The notes under the pieces are model-generated. The model was not told the DNA's origin. It saw only the letters and a program-made list of their open reading frames with translations, and ran no database searches. From a virus, in the IMG/VR virus record IMGVR_UViG_3300003852_000046, positions 1-26,348 of that record: a DNA stretch of 26,348 nucleotides. One strand, written 5' to 3'. The position numbers and the translations under genes are program-made. This document shows, in pieces, positions 20,913 to 26,348 of this stretch (position 1 is the first letter of the stretch; each line of letters begins with the position of its first letter).

Positions 20913-21914
20913 ATGAACTACGCACTTATTGATACAGCTAATACGTTCTTCCGCGCTCGCCATGTTGCTTCTCGCAACAGTGATACTTGGGAGAAGATTG
21001 GTATGGCTATGCACCTCACTTTGGCATCAGTCAATCAAATGGTGCGTAAGTTCAACATTGATCATGTGGTCTTCTGTCTTGAAGGTCGTTCGTGGCGTAA
21101 GGATTTTTACAAGCCATACAAGGCTAATCGTGTCGTAGATACTGCATCTGTGACCGAAGCTGAACTCGAAGAAAATCAGATGTTCTGGGAAACATATGAT
21201 CAGTTCACCACGTTCCTGCGTGAAAAAACTAATGCATCTGTTCTTCGTTGCCCAACTGCTGAGGCAGACGATCTTATTGCACGTTTCATCCATCTTCATC
21301 CGAACGACAAGCATTTCATCATTTCTTCGGACTCGGACTATGTACAGTTGATCAATGAGAATGTTCAGCAATACAATGGTGTGACTGGGCAGTTGATCAA
21401 GCTGGATGGGTATTACGATGACCGTGATCGTCCGGTTAAGGACAAGAAGACCGGTCAGCACAAACTTTTGGAAGACCCTGAATATCTTCTTTTTAAGAAG
21501 TGCATTCGCGGGGATGCGACTGACAATGTATTCAGTGCATATCCCGGTGTTCGTGAGAAGGGTTCTAAGAATGCAGTTGGCATCAAGGAAGCTTTCGAGG
21601 ATCGCAATAAGCAGGGGTTCAACTGGAACAATCTGATGTTGCAGAAGTGGGTAGACCACAACGGTGAAGAGCATCGTGTTCGTGATGATTATGAACGCAA
21701 TCGTACTCTTATCGATCTTGCTGCACAACCAGAAGACATCAAGAATGCAGTGGATGAAATCATTCGCAATGATGTTCGTTTGACTACGACTCCTCAAGTT
21801 GGTATTCACCTGATGAAGTTCTGCGGTAAGTATGAACTCACTAAGATTTCTGAGCAAGTTGACACTTATTCCAAGTGGCTGAACTCCCCATATAAGGGTG
21901 TGCTTCATGGGTGA
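20913..21914 (+). CDS. rnh: RNase H / 5'-3' flap exonuclease, T4 Rnh-like
   Basis: This enzyme removes RNA primers from Okazaki fragments. The 333-residue product (T4 RNase H is 305) belongs to the FEN family. ALIDTANTFFRAR at 4-16 carries the first metal aspartate (Asp7). RSWRKDFYKPYKANR (59-73) is the basic helical arch, AEADDLIARF (116-125) the acidic cluster, IISSDSDYVQL (136-146) the third acidic motif, and IRGDATDNV (198-206) the helix-hairpin-helix region that binds DNA. The C-terminal 100 residues are helical as in T4 Rnh. It sits behind the strongest promoter in the window. Confidence 0.93.
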   Translation: MNYALIDTANTFFRARHVASRNSDTWEKIGMAMHLTLASVNQMVRKFNIDHVVFCLEGRSWRKDFYKPYKANRVVDTASVTEAELEENQMFWETYDQFTTFLREKTNASVLRCPTAEADDLIARFIHLHPNDKHFIISSDSDYVQLINENVQQYNGVTGQLIKLDGYYDDRDRPVKDKKTGQHKLLEDPEYLLFKKCIRGDATDNVFSAYPGVREKGSKNAVGIKEAFEDRNKQGFNWNNLMLQKWVDHNGEEHRVRDDYERNRTLIDLAAQPEDIKNAVDEIIRNDVRLTTTPQVGIHLMKFCGKYELTKISEQVDTYSKWLNSPYKGVLHG

Positions 21915-22287
21915 TTGGGTGAAAGATATCCAGAGCATTGGACGAGGCTTTCGTCCGGGAATGGAAGTCAATATAGCTACGAGCAGGAAGAACGGGAAGT
22001 CTGTTTGGATGGACATGGAATCTGATACACACCTGTACTGGGAGCATGTTTGGCGGCCGCATTACGTAGAAATGTATAATGAATCGGGTCAGCTACAGTG
22101 GTACAGATATCCTAAGAAGCCCAATATGGGAGTGATATATGAAGCTACTACAGTTGTTCGTCAGAACTCTGATGGCTCATTTGAGTACACCAAGAATCGT
22201 GCTGGCACTGGTATAAGAGTACTCAATGAAGAGGAAGAAAAAGAGTTCCTGTTCATCATGCTCAGTGCAGAGGTTATGCACAGGTGA
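21907..22287 (+). CDS. Hypothetical protein
   Basis: I use the ATG at 21907, which overlaps the RNase H stop, giving 126 residues. A GTG three codons earlier is possible. The product has VKDIQSIGRGFRPGMEVNIA, DMESDTHLYWEHVWRPHYVE and KEFLFIMLSAEVMHR near the end. It has no membrane span or motif I can assign, and it is rich in tryptophan and tyrosine. It is coupled to the RNase H gene and ends in an overlap with the next gene. Confidence 0.65.
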   Translation: MGDWVKDIQSIGRGFRPGMEVNIATSRKNGKSVWMDMESDTHLYWEHVWRPHYVEMYNESGQLQWYRYPKKPNMGVIYEATTVVRQNSDGSFEYTKNRAGTGIRVLNEEEEKEFLFIMLSAEVMHR

Positions 22288-22502
22288 GCTACAAAACTTC
22301 ATTGAGAACCATTCGTCCCGGTGATCCTAACTTTTTGGTTAAGGATGGGAGTATAATGGCTACCAGAGCAGGTGTTGAAATTTCAAATAAATGCCCGTCC
22401 GAGTATAAAGAACTTATGAATATAGCGATTATCAATGGATGGGTTTCTCCTCTGGCAGTTGTCAGGGATGCAGAACTAGTATGGGATACTTTAGTGCAAT
22501 GA
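22284..22502 (+). CDS. Small hypothetical protein
   Basis: The 72-residue product starts at a GTG overlapping the previous stop (GTGA). It contains TIRPGDPNFLVKDGSIMATR and a helical end (YKELMNIAIINGWVSPLAVV then RDAELVWDTL). Soluble, with no recognised family. Its stop overlaps the next gene's ATG. Confidence 0.65.
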   Translation: MSYKTSLRTIRPGDPNFLVKDGSIMATRAGVEISNKCPSEYKELMNIAIINGWVSPLAVVRDAELVWDTLVQ

Positions 22503-22639
22503 TTACTATGATTTCTTTCGGCAGCATTGTTGAGTGGGTATTAGGCTCATTTGCAGTTGGCTTTCTTTGTGGGACTTTCTTTTGGGCATATCTCTACACT
22601 AAGTACAAGTCGAATACCAAAAGCAAGGAACAAAAATGA
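22499..22639 (+). CDS. 46-residue membrane microprotein
   Basis: I place the start at ATG 22499, which overlaps the previous stop as ATGA, rather than the in-frame ATG at 22439 inside that gene. The product is one hydrophobic helix (VEWVLGSFAVGFLCGTFFWA) followed by a basic tail (TKYKSNTKSKEQK), so it should be a single-span membrane protein with its C-terminus inside. Function unknown. Confidence 0.7.
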   Translation: MITMISFGSIVEWVLGSFAVGFLCGTFFWAYLYTKYKSNTKSKEQK

Positions 22640-23091
22640 CCGAACTTATTGCAAAACCAATCATCAAGAATCAATTCTGGATTGTCACTGACGGTGAGAA
22701 GAAAGTTGGTAACATCGAAGCTAATAATGCTGGCTACGGTGTTCAGCTTAACGGCAACTTCCTTCAGTTTGATAATGCAAATGAATTGAAGAAGAAGACT
22801 CAGATTCGCTTCGAGCCACTTAAGTCTAACAAAACTAAAGTGGCAATGCCTTATCCTCAGTTCCCGACTCCAGCAAAGATTTACAATTCAATCTTTGATG
22901 TGCAGCGTGGACTTCATCTTTTTACTACGTCTAAAAAGAGCAAGTGTCTACATGCAGCAGGATGGTTCGTGATGGATCAGAACGGAACGAAGCAGACAAT
23001 CTTCTGTCCCAAGTATATCTTCATTCAACGCTATGAATATAGCGGACCATATAAAACAGAAACAGAGGCGCAAGAAGCGATAAATATCTAA
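22636..23091 (+). CDS. Phage-conserved hypothetical protein
   Basis: The 151-residue product overlaps the microprotein stop by four bases. It is strand-rich in its first 60 residues (NQFWIVTDGEKKVGNIEANN, GYGVQLNGNFLQFDNANELK). The second half has CLHAAGWFVMDQNGTKQTIF and an end IQRYEYSGPYKTETEAQEAI. I recall proteins with the same GWFV and IQRYEY-GP patterns in T4-like marine phages, but no function is assigned. No catalytic site is evident. The last bases overlap the next gene's ATG. Confidence 0.7.
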   Translation: MTELIAKPIIKNQFWIVTDGEKKVGNIEANNAGYGVQLNGNFLQFDNANELKKKTQIRFEPLKSNKTKVAMPYPQFPTPAKIYNSIFDVQRGLHLFTTSKKSKCLHAAGWFVMDQNGTKQTIFCPKYIFIQRYEYSGPYKTETEAQEAINI

Positions 23092-23300
23092 TGATCCACA
23101 TCAAGCGATTCATAGACAAGATGGCACTCATGGAGTCAAAGCAAGCACGAGATATTGTTTTGCCTGCCGCCGATGCACGTGGATTGCGTGACGAAATTTC
23201 AAAGTTGTTGTCAGATTTGTATGAGTTGAGCAATACCAAAGCGGACGATAAATCTAATGAAGTAATACAAATAGAAATTAAAGGCGGTTCGTTTAAATGA
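23091..23300 (+). CDS. Small helical conserved phage protein
   Basis: The 69-residue product is mostly helix and charged (HIKRFIDKMALMESKQARDI, then ARGLRDEISKLLSDLYELSN). It could form a coiled coil. The ATG overlaps the previous stop. A GATAAATA motif at 23079-23086 is only four bases upstream of the ATG, too close to be a useful promoter. No function recognised. Confidence 0.7.
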   Translation: MIHIKRFIDKMALMESKQARDIVLPAADARGLRDEISKLLSDLYELSNTKADDKSNEVIQIEIKGGSFK

Positions 23301-23596
23301 GTAGAACTCAACCAAACGTACTATTAGAGTACGTAGATAAAAAAACATACAAGTGTGACCAAATCGTAGAGGCAGCAGGAATTTGGGCCGTGTTCTATGA
23401 TGATCAACCTATCAACTTGAAATCATCGCATTATCTAACCAATGATGCTGCACCCAAGTATAAGAAAACTAGTTTTTCTAATCCGGGTCATGCCCGCAAT
23501 TTGTGCCGTAAACTGAACGCACAATTCAAGACGGACAAATTTACAGTGGTGTTCATGAACTCGGGCCGCACTGTATATCCTGATGACTTATCCTAA
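23297..23596 (+). CDS. Small hypothetical protein
   Basis: The 99-residue product overlaps the previous gene by ATGA and the next by 14 bases. It shows strands (TYKCDQIVEAAGIWAVFYDD) and a basic stretch (AAPKYKKTSFSNPGHARNLC) before FTVVFMNSGRTVYP. Soluble, with no family I recognise. Overlaps on both sides support translation. Confidence 0.65.
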   Translation: MSRTQPNVLLEYVDKKTYKCDQIVEAAGIWAVFYDDQPINLKSSHYLTNDAAPKYKKTSFSNPGHARNLCRKLNAQFKTDKFTVVFMNSGRTVYPDDLS

Positions 23597-23984
23597 AACC
23601 AAAAAAGAGATAACCAAGACTGTACAAACAGAGATTCCAGATGTTGAAGAAAACGTTTGGAAAGAAATAACAGTTGACAAGTTACTCTTTCGCTGGTGGA
23701 TAACAGGAAGGGGAGGCTCTGGTCTTCGTCTAACAGAAGAAGGCATGAAGGCTTTTCAGCTTGCTAAAATTGCACATTATGAATTTCCACTAGGAGAGTA
23801 TGACAGATCCGGCTGGGATGCTTTTATTAAAGAAGTGACCAAAAAACTTGACTGTCCATACTATCTGGGTGTATACAGAGAATCTGATCGAAAGGGTCCG
23901 TTCATTAGAATATATGACCATAAGATCGCTATGATGTTAACTCTTTATGGAACTCTAAAAGAATATTTAGAATCCCGTAAGTAG
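23583..23984 (+). CDS. Phage-conserved hypothetical protein
   Basis: The 133-residue product contains LLFRWWITGRGGSGLRLTEE (35-54), a distinctive tryptophan- and glycine-rich motif that I recall from other T4-like phage proteins. KLDCPYYLGVYRESDRKGPF and a C-terminal helix (IAMMLTLYGTLKEYLESR) follow. It has no membrane span. The R-W-W and G-R-G-G-S-G pattern could be a nucleotide or nucleic-acid contact, but this is a guess. It is the last gene before an 81-base gap with a palindrome. Confidence 0.7.
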   Translation: MTYPKTKKEITKTVQTEIPDVEENVWKEITVDKLLFRWWITGRGGSGLRLTEEGMKAFQLAKIAHYEFPLGEYDRSGWDAFIKEVTKKLDCPYYLGVYRESDRKGPFIRIYDHKIAMMLTLYGTLKEYLESRK

Positions 23985-23990
23985 TTTAAG

Positions 23991-24007
23991 TTATTGCACT
24001 GCAATAA
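23991..24007. promoter_or_regulatory. TTATTGCA-C-TGCAATAA palindrome, PhaR-like operator
   Basis: Two eight-base arms are exactly inverted around one C, giving a TGCACTGCA core. PhaR, the regulator of polyhydroxyalkanoate storage genes in many proteobacteria, is reported to bind TGC/GCA inverted repeats of this type near phasin genes. The site is 58 bases before a phasin-like gene. The arms and following A-run could also form a weak terminator read in the opposite direction. Confidence 0.45.
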
Positions 24008-24065
24008 AAACTAAATAGCAGCGTGGATTTTATGCCACATCACACACACAGAAAAGGTAATAACT

Positions 24066-24338
24066 ATGAATAAAATGTTAGTCGAAGCGGCTATTGACGC
24101 GGTTCAATCAGCCAAGAAAATTGCAGTTGACACTTTCGTAAAACACGAAGAACTTGCAAAAACTCTCAATCATTTTGTAGACACACAAACCGAATACACT
24201 AAGAAGGCTGTTGATGCCACGTTTGCTGCTGGCAGTGACCTGCACAAAATCGTGTCCGACAAGTCTTTCTTTGCAGATACATTGAAGTCTGCTAAAGAAA
24301 CGGTTGATTCGACATTCACACACAAGAAAGGAAAGTAA
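24066..24338 (+). CDS. Phasin-like small helical protein
   Basis: The 90-residue product is almost entirely amphipathic helix (NKMLVEAAIDAVQSAKKIAV, then FVKHEELAKTLNHFVDTQTE, YTKKAVDATFAAGSDL). This is the look of phasins, the proteins that coat polyhydroxyalkanoate granules, and the FVDTQTEYTKKAVDA stretch is the closest match to their core. The size is smaller than bacterial phasins, which usually have 110-190 residues. A ribosome site AAAAGG is present. The palindrome at 23991-24007 upstream strengthens the idea of a host-storage link. It might instead be a general helical scaffold or histone-like protein, so the call is moderate. Confidence 0.55.
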   Translation: MNKMLVEAAIDAVQSAKKIAVDTFVKHEELAKTLNHFVDTQTEYTKKAVDATFAAGSDLHKIVSDKSFFADTLKSAKETVDSTFTHKKGK

Positions 24339-24339
24339 A

Positions 24340-24465
24340 ATGAGTAAGTATCAAGCACAGATGTTTGGCACGAAGGTCCCCGCAGTAGTGCGAGTGTCTA
24401 GAGCAGCCAATCTTACTATTGTCGGACTATGTTTGTTCGCACTGTACAATCTCCTAGCAATCTAA
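24340..24465 (+). CDS. 41-residue membrane microprotein
   Basis: ATG 24340 opens a 41-codon frame with a GAAAGGAAAG ribosome region. The product has a basic N-terminus (MSKYQAQMFGTKVPAVVRVS) and a C-terminal hydrophobic helix (LTIVGLCLFALYNLLAI), so one membrane span. It starts just after the phasin-like stop, and the spacing suggests it is co-translated. Function unknown. Confidence 0.65.
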   Translation: MSKYQAQMFGTKVPAVVRVSRAANLTIVGLCLFALYNLLAI

Positions 24466-24476
24466 GGAGATTGGCA

Positions 24477-24536
24477 ATGTGGCCATACACAAAAGACGAA
24501 TGGGAATATCTTTCCAAGCCCAAGATTCAAGGATGA
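24477..24536 (+). CDS. 19-residue micropeptide
   Basis: ATG 24477 is preceded by AAGGAG with a short spacing, an excellent ribosome site. It opens 19 codons ending TGA (MWPYTKDEWEYLSKPKIQG). It lies in the only non-coding space between the 41-residue protein and the next gene. The sequence is rich in Trp, Tyr and charged residues and looks selected rather than random, but at this size the call is tentative. It could be a leader peptide that couples translation of the next gene. Confidence 0.45.
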   Translation: MWPYTKDEWEYLSKPKIQG

Positions 24537-24541
24537 TATGA

Positions 24542-24808
24542 ATGAGTGACAAGAAGATTCCGGGACTTCCCGAAGTAAAGTTTAACAAGAATGGATATGA
24601 AATTCGTTCTGACATTTTGGGCCTTGCTGAAAAGCTATGCCTTGAAGAATACAAGGCTAAGTTTATGGGCTGGGAACTCACCGCACATAAGCTAGAGACT
24701 GGTCAACTTGTAACTACTGTCGCAGCACCAGAGTTTCCTGGACTTGAAAAGGTCCTAGAAACCGCACAGAAGATGTATGATTTTGTAAACAACCCTACAA
24801 AGAAGTAA
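24542..24808 (+). CDS. Phage-conserved hypothetical protein
   Basis: The 88-residue product contains FNKNGYEIRSDILGLAEKLC, LEEYKAKFMGWELTAHKLET and VLETAQKMYDFVNN. I recall small proteins with the NGYEIR-D-LG-A and EEY-K-GWE patterns in T4-like phages of aquatic bacteria, with no known function. It is soluble and mostly helical. A strong terminator follows 24 bases after its stop, so it ends a transcription unit. Confidence 0.7.
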   Translation: MSDKKIPGLPEVKFNKNGYEIRSDILGLAEKLCLEEYKAKFMGWELTAHKLETGQLVTTVAAPEFPGLEKVLETAQKMYDFVNNPTKK

Positions 24809-24832
24809 ATTCTCAGGACCGCTAAAGGTAAG

Positions 24833-24862
24833 GTGCCCGGAGGAAACTTCGGGCACTTTTTT
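24833..24862 (+). terminator. Rho-independent terminator
   Basis: GTGCCCGGAG (24833-24842) pairs with CTTCGGGCAC (24847-24856), ten pairs with one G-T, closing a GAAA tetraloop, then a run of six T. This is a textbook intrinsic terminator for the transcript ending in the 24542 gene. Confidence 0.93.
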
Positions 24863-24863
24863 G

Positions 24864-24892
24864 TTGACATCGTATTCCAATACCTGTATAAG
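24864..24892 (+). promoter_or_regulatory. Sigma70-like promoter right after the terminator
   Basis: TTGACA (24864-24869) and TATAAG (24887-24892), 17 bases apart, begin one base beyond the terminator T-run. The pair ends one transcription unit and starts the next, with an AAAGGAG ribosome site before ATG 24917. Confidence 0.7.
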
Positions 24893-24916
24893 CATTGCAT
24901 CGAAAGGAGAAGTGCC

Positions 24917-25066
24917 ATGAAGAAGGAAGTTATTCAGTTCCAAATGGGTCGCCCGAAGACTCGCGCACACCATGTTCTTTATGGTGACACTCCCTTCAAA
25001 CCCAAGAAGGTCGAATCCAAGCTGCGCTATAAGCGCAAGGATAAGCACCCTAAGAAGGATTGGTAA
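24917..25066 (+). CDS. Small basic hypothetical protein
   Basis: I use ATG 24917, behind an AAAGGAGAAG ribosome site. Earlier in-frame codons would lie inside the terminator and promoter. The 49-residue product is strongly basic (KPKKVESKLRYKRKDKHPKK at the end), with a neutral N-terminal strand (KKEVIQFQMGRPKTRAHHVL). A nucleic-acid-binding role is possible on charge alone. It is the first gene of a new transcript. Confidence 0.75.
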   Translation: MKKEVIQFQMGRPKTRAHHVLYGDTPFKPKKVESKLRYKRKDKHPKKDW

Positions 25067-25067
25067 T

Positions 25068-25265
25068 ATGGACCGCGAAGATTTTATCAACTATGTTCTT
25101 GAATTTTACAACGGTAAGACTGGTATCTACAAGGACGTAGATGCTACTTACCTGGAAGTAGTTTCCGCTACTCGCAGGCTGGAACGTGAGTATGGTAATG
25201 AAGTTTGCTATGACTCGATTGATCGTGAGCGTGTGCGAGACTTCATCCTATCAGGACGCAAGTAA
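25068..25265 (+). CDS. Small hypothetical protein
   Basis: I use ATG 25068, two bases after the previous stop, which gives 65 residues. An in-frame ATG at 24972 lies inside the previous gene. The product is helical and acidic to neutral (MDREDFINYVLEFYNGKTGI, then VSATRRLEREYGNEVCYDSI, RVRDFILSGRK). The stop overlaps the next ATG (TAATG). No family recognised. Confidence 0.7.
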   Translation: MDREDFINYVLEFYNGKTGIYKDVDATYLEVVSATRRLEREYGNEVCYDSIDRERVRDFILSGRK

Positions 25266-25669
25266 TGGATAATATTTTTTCTCGCCAAAAAGTATTTTTT
25301 TCCCTTGCAGGCGGAATGCTCGTGGTTGCTCTATGCTGTGCATATCTTCCCAATCCATTCGCACATCATCCTATTGCAAAGGATGCTCCGACACACATTG
25401 ATAAATGCAACGATCCTTCGGTCAGTGCTGTGGTCTACTCTATTCGCACTGATCCTACTTCTTGGAGTAGTGATCATTATCACATGAATCACGGCGATGA
25501 TGTGAGTGTGTGGGTCGGAAACGGTGACTATGGACTCAATATTCAATTGGGCAAAGATGCGAGTCCCGGCGACAAAAACACAATGGATGATGACTGCCGC
25601 CAACTGCTGTATCAAACTACACAAGATTGGTATAGAAACTACTTGAATGCTAAGTTGAGAGGACAATAA
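25265..25669 (+). CDS. Hypothetical membrane-anchored or exported protein
   Basis: The 134-residue product has a basic N-terminus and a hydrophobic helix at about 9-28 (KVFFSLAGGMLVVALCCAYL), a signal anchor or signal peptide. The rest is soluble, with two cysteines after the helix (KCNDPSVSAVVYSI and DDDCRQLLYQTTQDWYRNYL) that could form a disulfide outside the cytoplasm. The CC pair in the helix might be a lipobox-like site, but no L-x-x-C lipobox fits well. It is placed between small cytoplasmic genes with TAATG overlaps. Possibly an envelope-acting protein, function unknown. Confidence 0.7.
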   Translation: MDNIFSRQKVFFSLAGGMLVVALCCAYLPNPFAHHPIAKDAPTHIDKCNDPSVSAVVYSIRTDPTSWSSDHYHMNHGDDVSVWVGNGDYGLNIQLGKDASPGDKNTMDDDCRQLLYQTTQDWYRNYLNAKLRGQ

Positions 25670-26049
25670 TGACCTACGCTGTCCATATGGCTCACTGCAA
25701 CATGGGTGACTACGAAGGCTCCTGTAAGTATGGCGATAAAGATTGCCCAGCGATGCACCCTACACCTGAACTTGTAGAGTTTCTAGAGAAGGGCGAAGCT
25801 GCACAGCTCCATGAAAAGGGGTATATCTGCATCAGCAACAAATATCGTATTATCGGTCGTATTGATCGTGATGACTGGTTGATGGTGTTGGCTAAACAAA
25901 TGAATTGCAGCCCGGCAAACTATTATCGTCTTGACGGTTCAGGTATTGATCCTCAATGGAAAGAACATTATATTCGTGTCCACACCGAAGACACACTTGC
26001 AGTCAGTGAAGGCGTGTTTAGTCGTTTGAAGAAGATGAGGTACCGATAA
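25669..26049 (+). CDS. Hypothetical protein with Cys/His-rich N-terminus
   Basis: The 126-residue product opens with AVHMAHCNMGDYEGSCKYGD followed by KDCPAMHP, where three cysteines and two histidines within about 30 residues could bind zinc. A soluble C-terminal domain (YRIIGRIDRDDWLMVLAKQM, then YYRLDGSGIDPQWKEHYI) follows. It overlaps both neighbours by TAATG. No family is known to me. The Cys/His cluster is the only functional hint. Confidence 0.7.
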   Translation: MTYAVHMAHCNMGDYEGSCKYGDKDCPAMHPTPELVEFLEKGEAAQLHEKGYICISNKYRIIGRIDRDDWLMVLAKQMNCSPANYYRLDGSGIDPQWKEHYIRVHTEDTLAVSEGVFSRLKKMRYR

Positions 26050-26348
26050 TGCCCTATACTATCTATGATGCTATTAAGGATGAAATTGAGTTTCTTAAGA
26101 CCCTAGAAAAGGTTGAGGAAAACGCAAATCACACTATTACTGCTGCTATTGTGGCACAGCAGCAGTCTAGTTTGCGCAGGATCCTTCGCCGTGTAGACAG
26201 CGGTTATGAATACTCTATGGGCATTGATACTAGTGATGGCAAGCCCTGCATCAAGTTTAATAAGACTGACCGAAAGACTCTTGAAGAAGAATATCCAGCA
26301 CTAAAGAAAGCTGCTGAACAGTATAATCTTATTCATAATCTTGTTGCC
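26049..26348 (+). CDS. Hypothetical protein, cut by the window end
   Basis: ATG 26049 overlaps the previous stop (TAATG), and the frame is open for 100 codons to the window edge. The visible part is helical and charged (MPYTIYDAIKDEIEFLKTLE, then IVAQQQSSLRRILRRVDSGY, and LEEEYPALKKAAEQYNLIHN). The C-terminal part is not seen, so size and family are open. Confidence 0.75.
   Translation, partial: MPYTIYDAIKDEIEFLKTLEKVEENANHTITAAIVAQQQSSLRRILRRVDSGYEYSMGIDTSDGKPCIKFNKTDRKTLEEEYPALKKAAEQYNLIHNLVA

Noticed and set aside
21027-22016. Long open frame on the - strand opposite the RNase H gene
   Set aside because: It is the mirror frame of a well-supported gene, with no family marks and no ribosome site.
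23079-23086. GATAAATA on the + strand before the 23091 gene, considered as a late promoter
   Set aside because: Only four bases separate it from the ATG, leaving no room for a leader with a ribosome site. It may be chance within the previous gene.
1-26348. CRISPR array, tRNA genes or insertion sequences
   Set aside because: I saw no regular direct-repeat spacing, no tRNA-like cloverleaf and no transposase or terminal inverted repeats. The only mobile-type genes are the GIY-YIG family members.

Overview
The window looks like part of the genome of a large, T4-like (Straboviridae/Kyanoviridae-related) tailed phage. The evidence is a family B DNA polymerase of the gp43 type, followed by a gp45-like sliding clamp. 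Further on there is a T4 RNase H-type flap nuclease, two free-standing GIY-YIG endonuclease genes, very dense coding with ATGA/GTGA/TAATG overlaps, and many short genes of unknown function. Nearly all genes are on the + strand. The two - strand genes (a GIY-YIG endonuclease and a Gp88-like protein) each have a GATAAATA motif upstream that resembles a T4-type late promoter. The + strand carries several sigma70-like promoters with exactly 17-base spacers. The host is unknown. A phasin-like gene behind a TGCACTGCA palindrome points to a polyhydroxyalkanoate-making proteobacterium.

Layout. 1-3344: replication (polymerase C-terminal part, clamp, a small protein). 3331-5638: a DpdA-type DNA guanine transglycosylase, then a divergent QueD-fold protein and a small conserved gene. 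5646-6245 (-): GIY-YIG endonuclease. 6380-11137: glycosyltransferase, GMP reductase, FolE, several small proteins, a cytidylyltransferase-like enzyme and an Smr-like protein. 11208-14702: QueD, a second GIY-YIG gene, two tiny membrane proteins, a purine-type phosphoribosyltransferase and QueE. 14706-16831: methyltransferase and GT4 glycosyltransferase. 16828-18054 (-): Gp88-like protein. 18103-20861: phage-conserved proteins, a ParB-like protein and a T5orf172-like protein. 20913-23984: RNase H/flap nuclease and small unknowns. 24066-26348: phasin-like gene, microproteins, a clear terminator followed by a new promoter, then small unknown genes running off the end.

How the genes fit together. 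FolE, QueD and QueE would convert GTP to 7-carboxy-7-deazaguanine (CDG). DpdA would exchange a 7-deazaguanine base for guanine in phage DNA. No QueC is visible, so the inserted base may be CDG itself or a derivative. A second QueD-fold protein beside dpdA keeps the three metal-binding histidines but lacks the QueD catalytic cysteine, so it is a candidate for a further step such as decarboxylation. DpdA exchange would release free guanine. The phosphoribosyltransferase and GMP reductase could recycle it or adjust purine pools. This last link is inference. The glycosyltransferases, methyltransferase and nucleotidyltransferase interleaved with the pathway may act on DNA, on cell-surface sugars or on something else.
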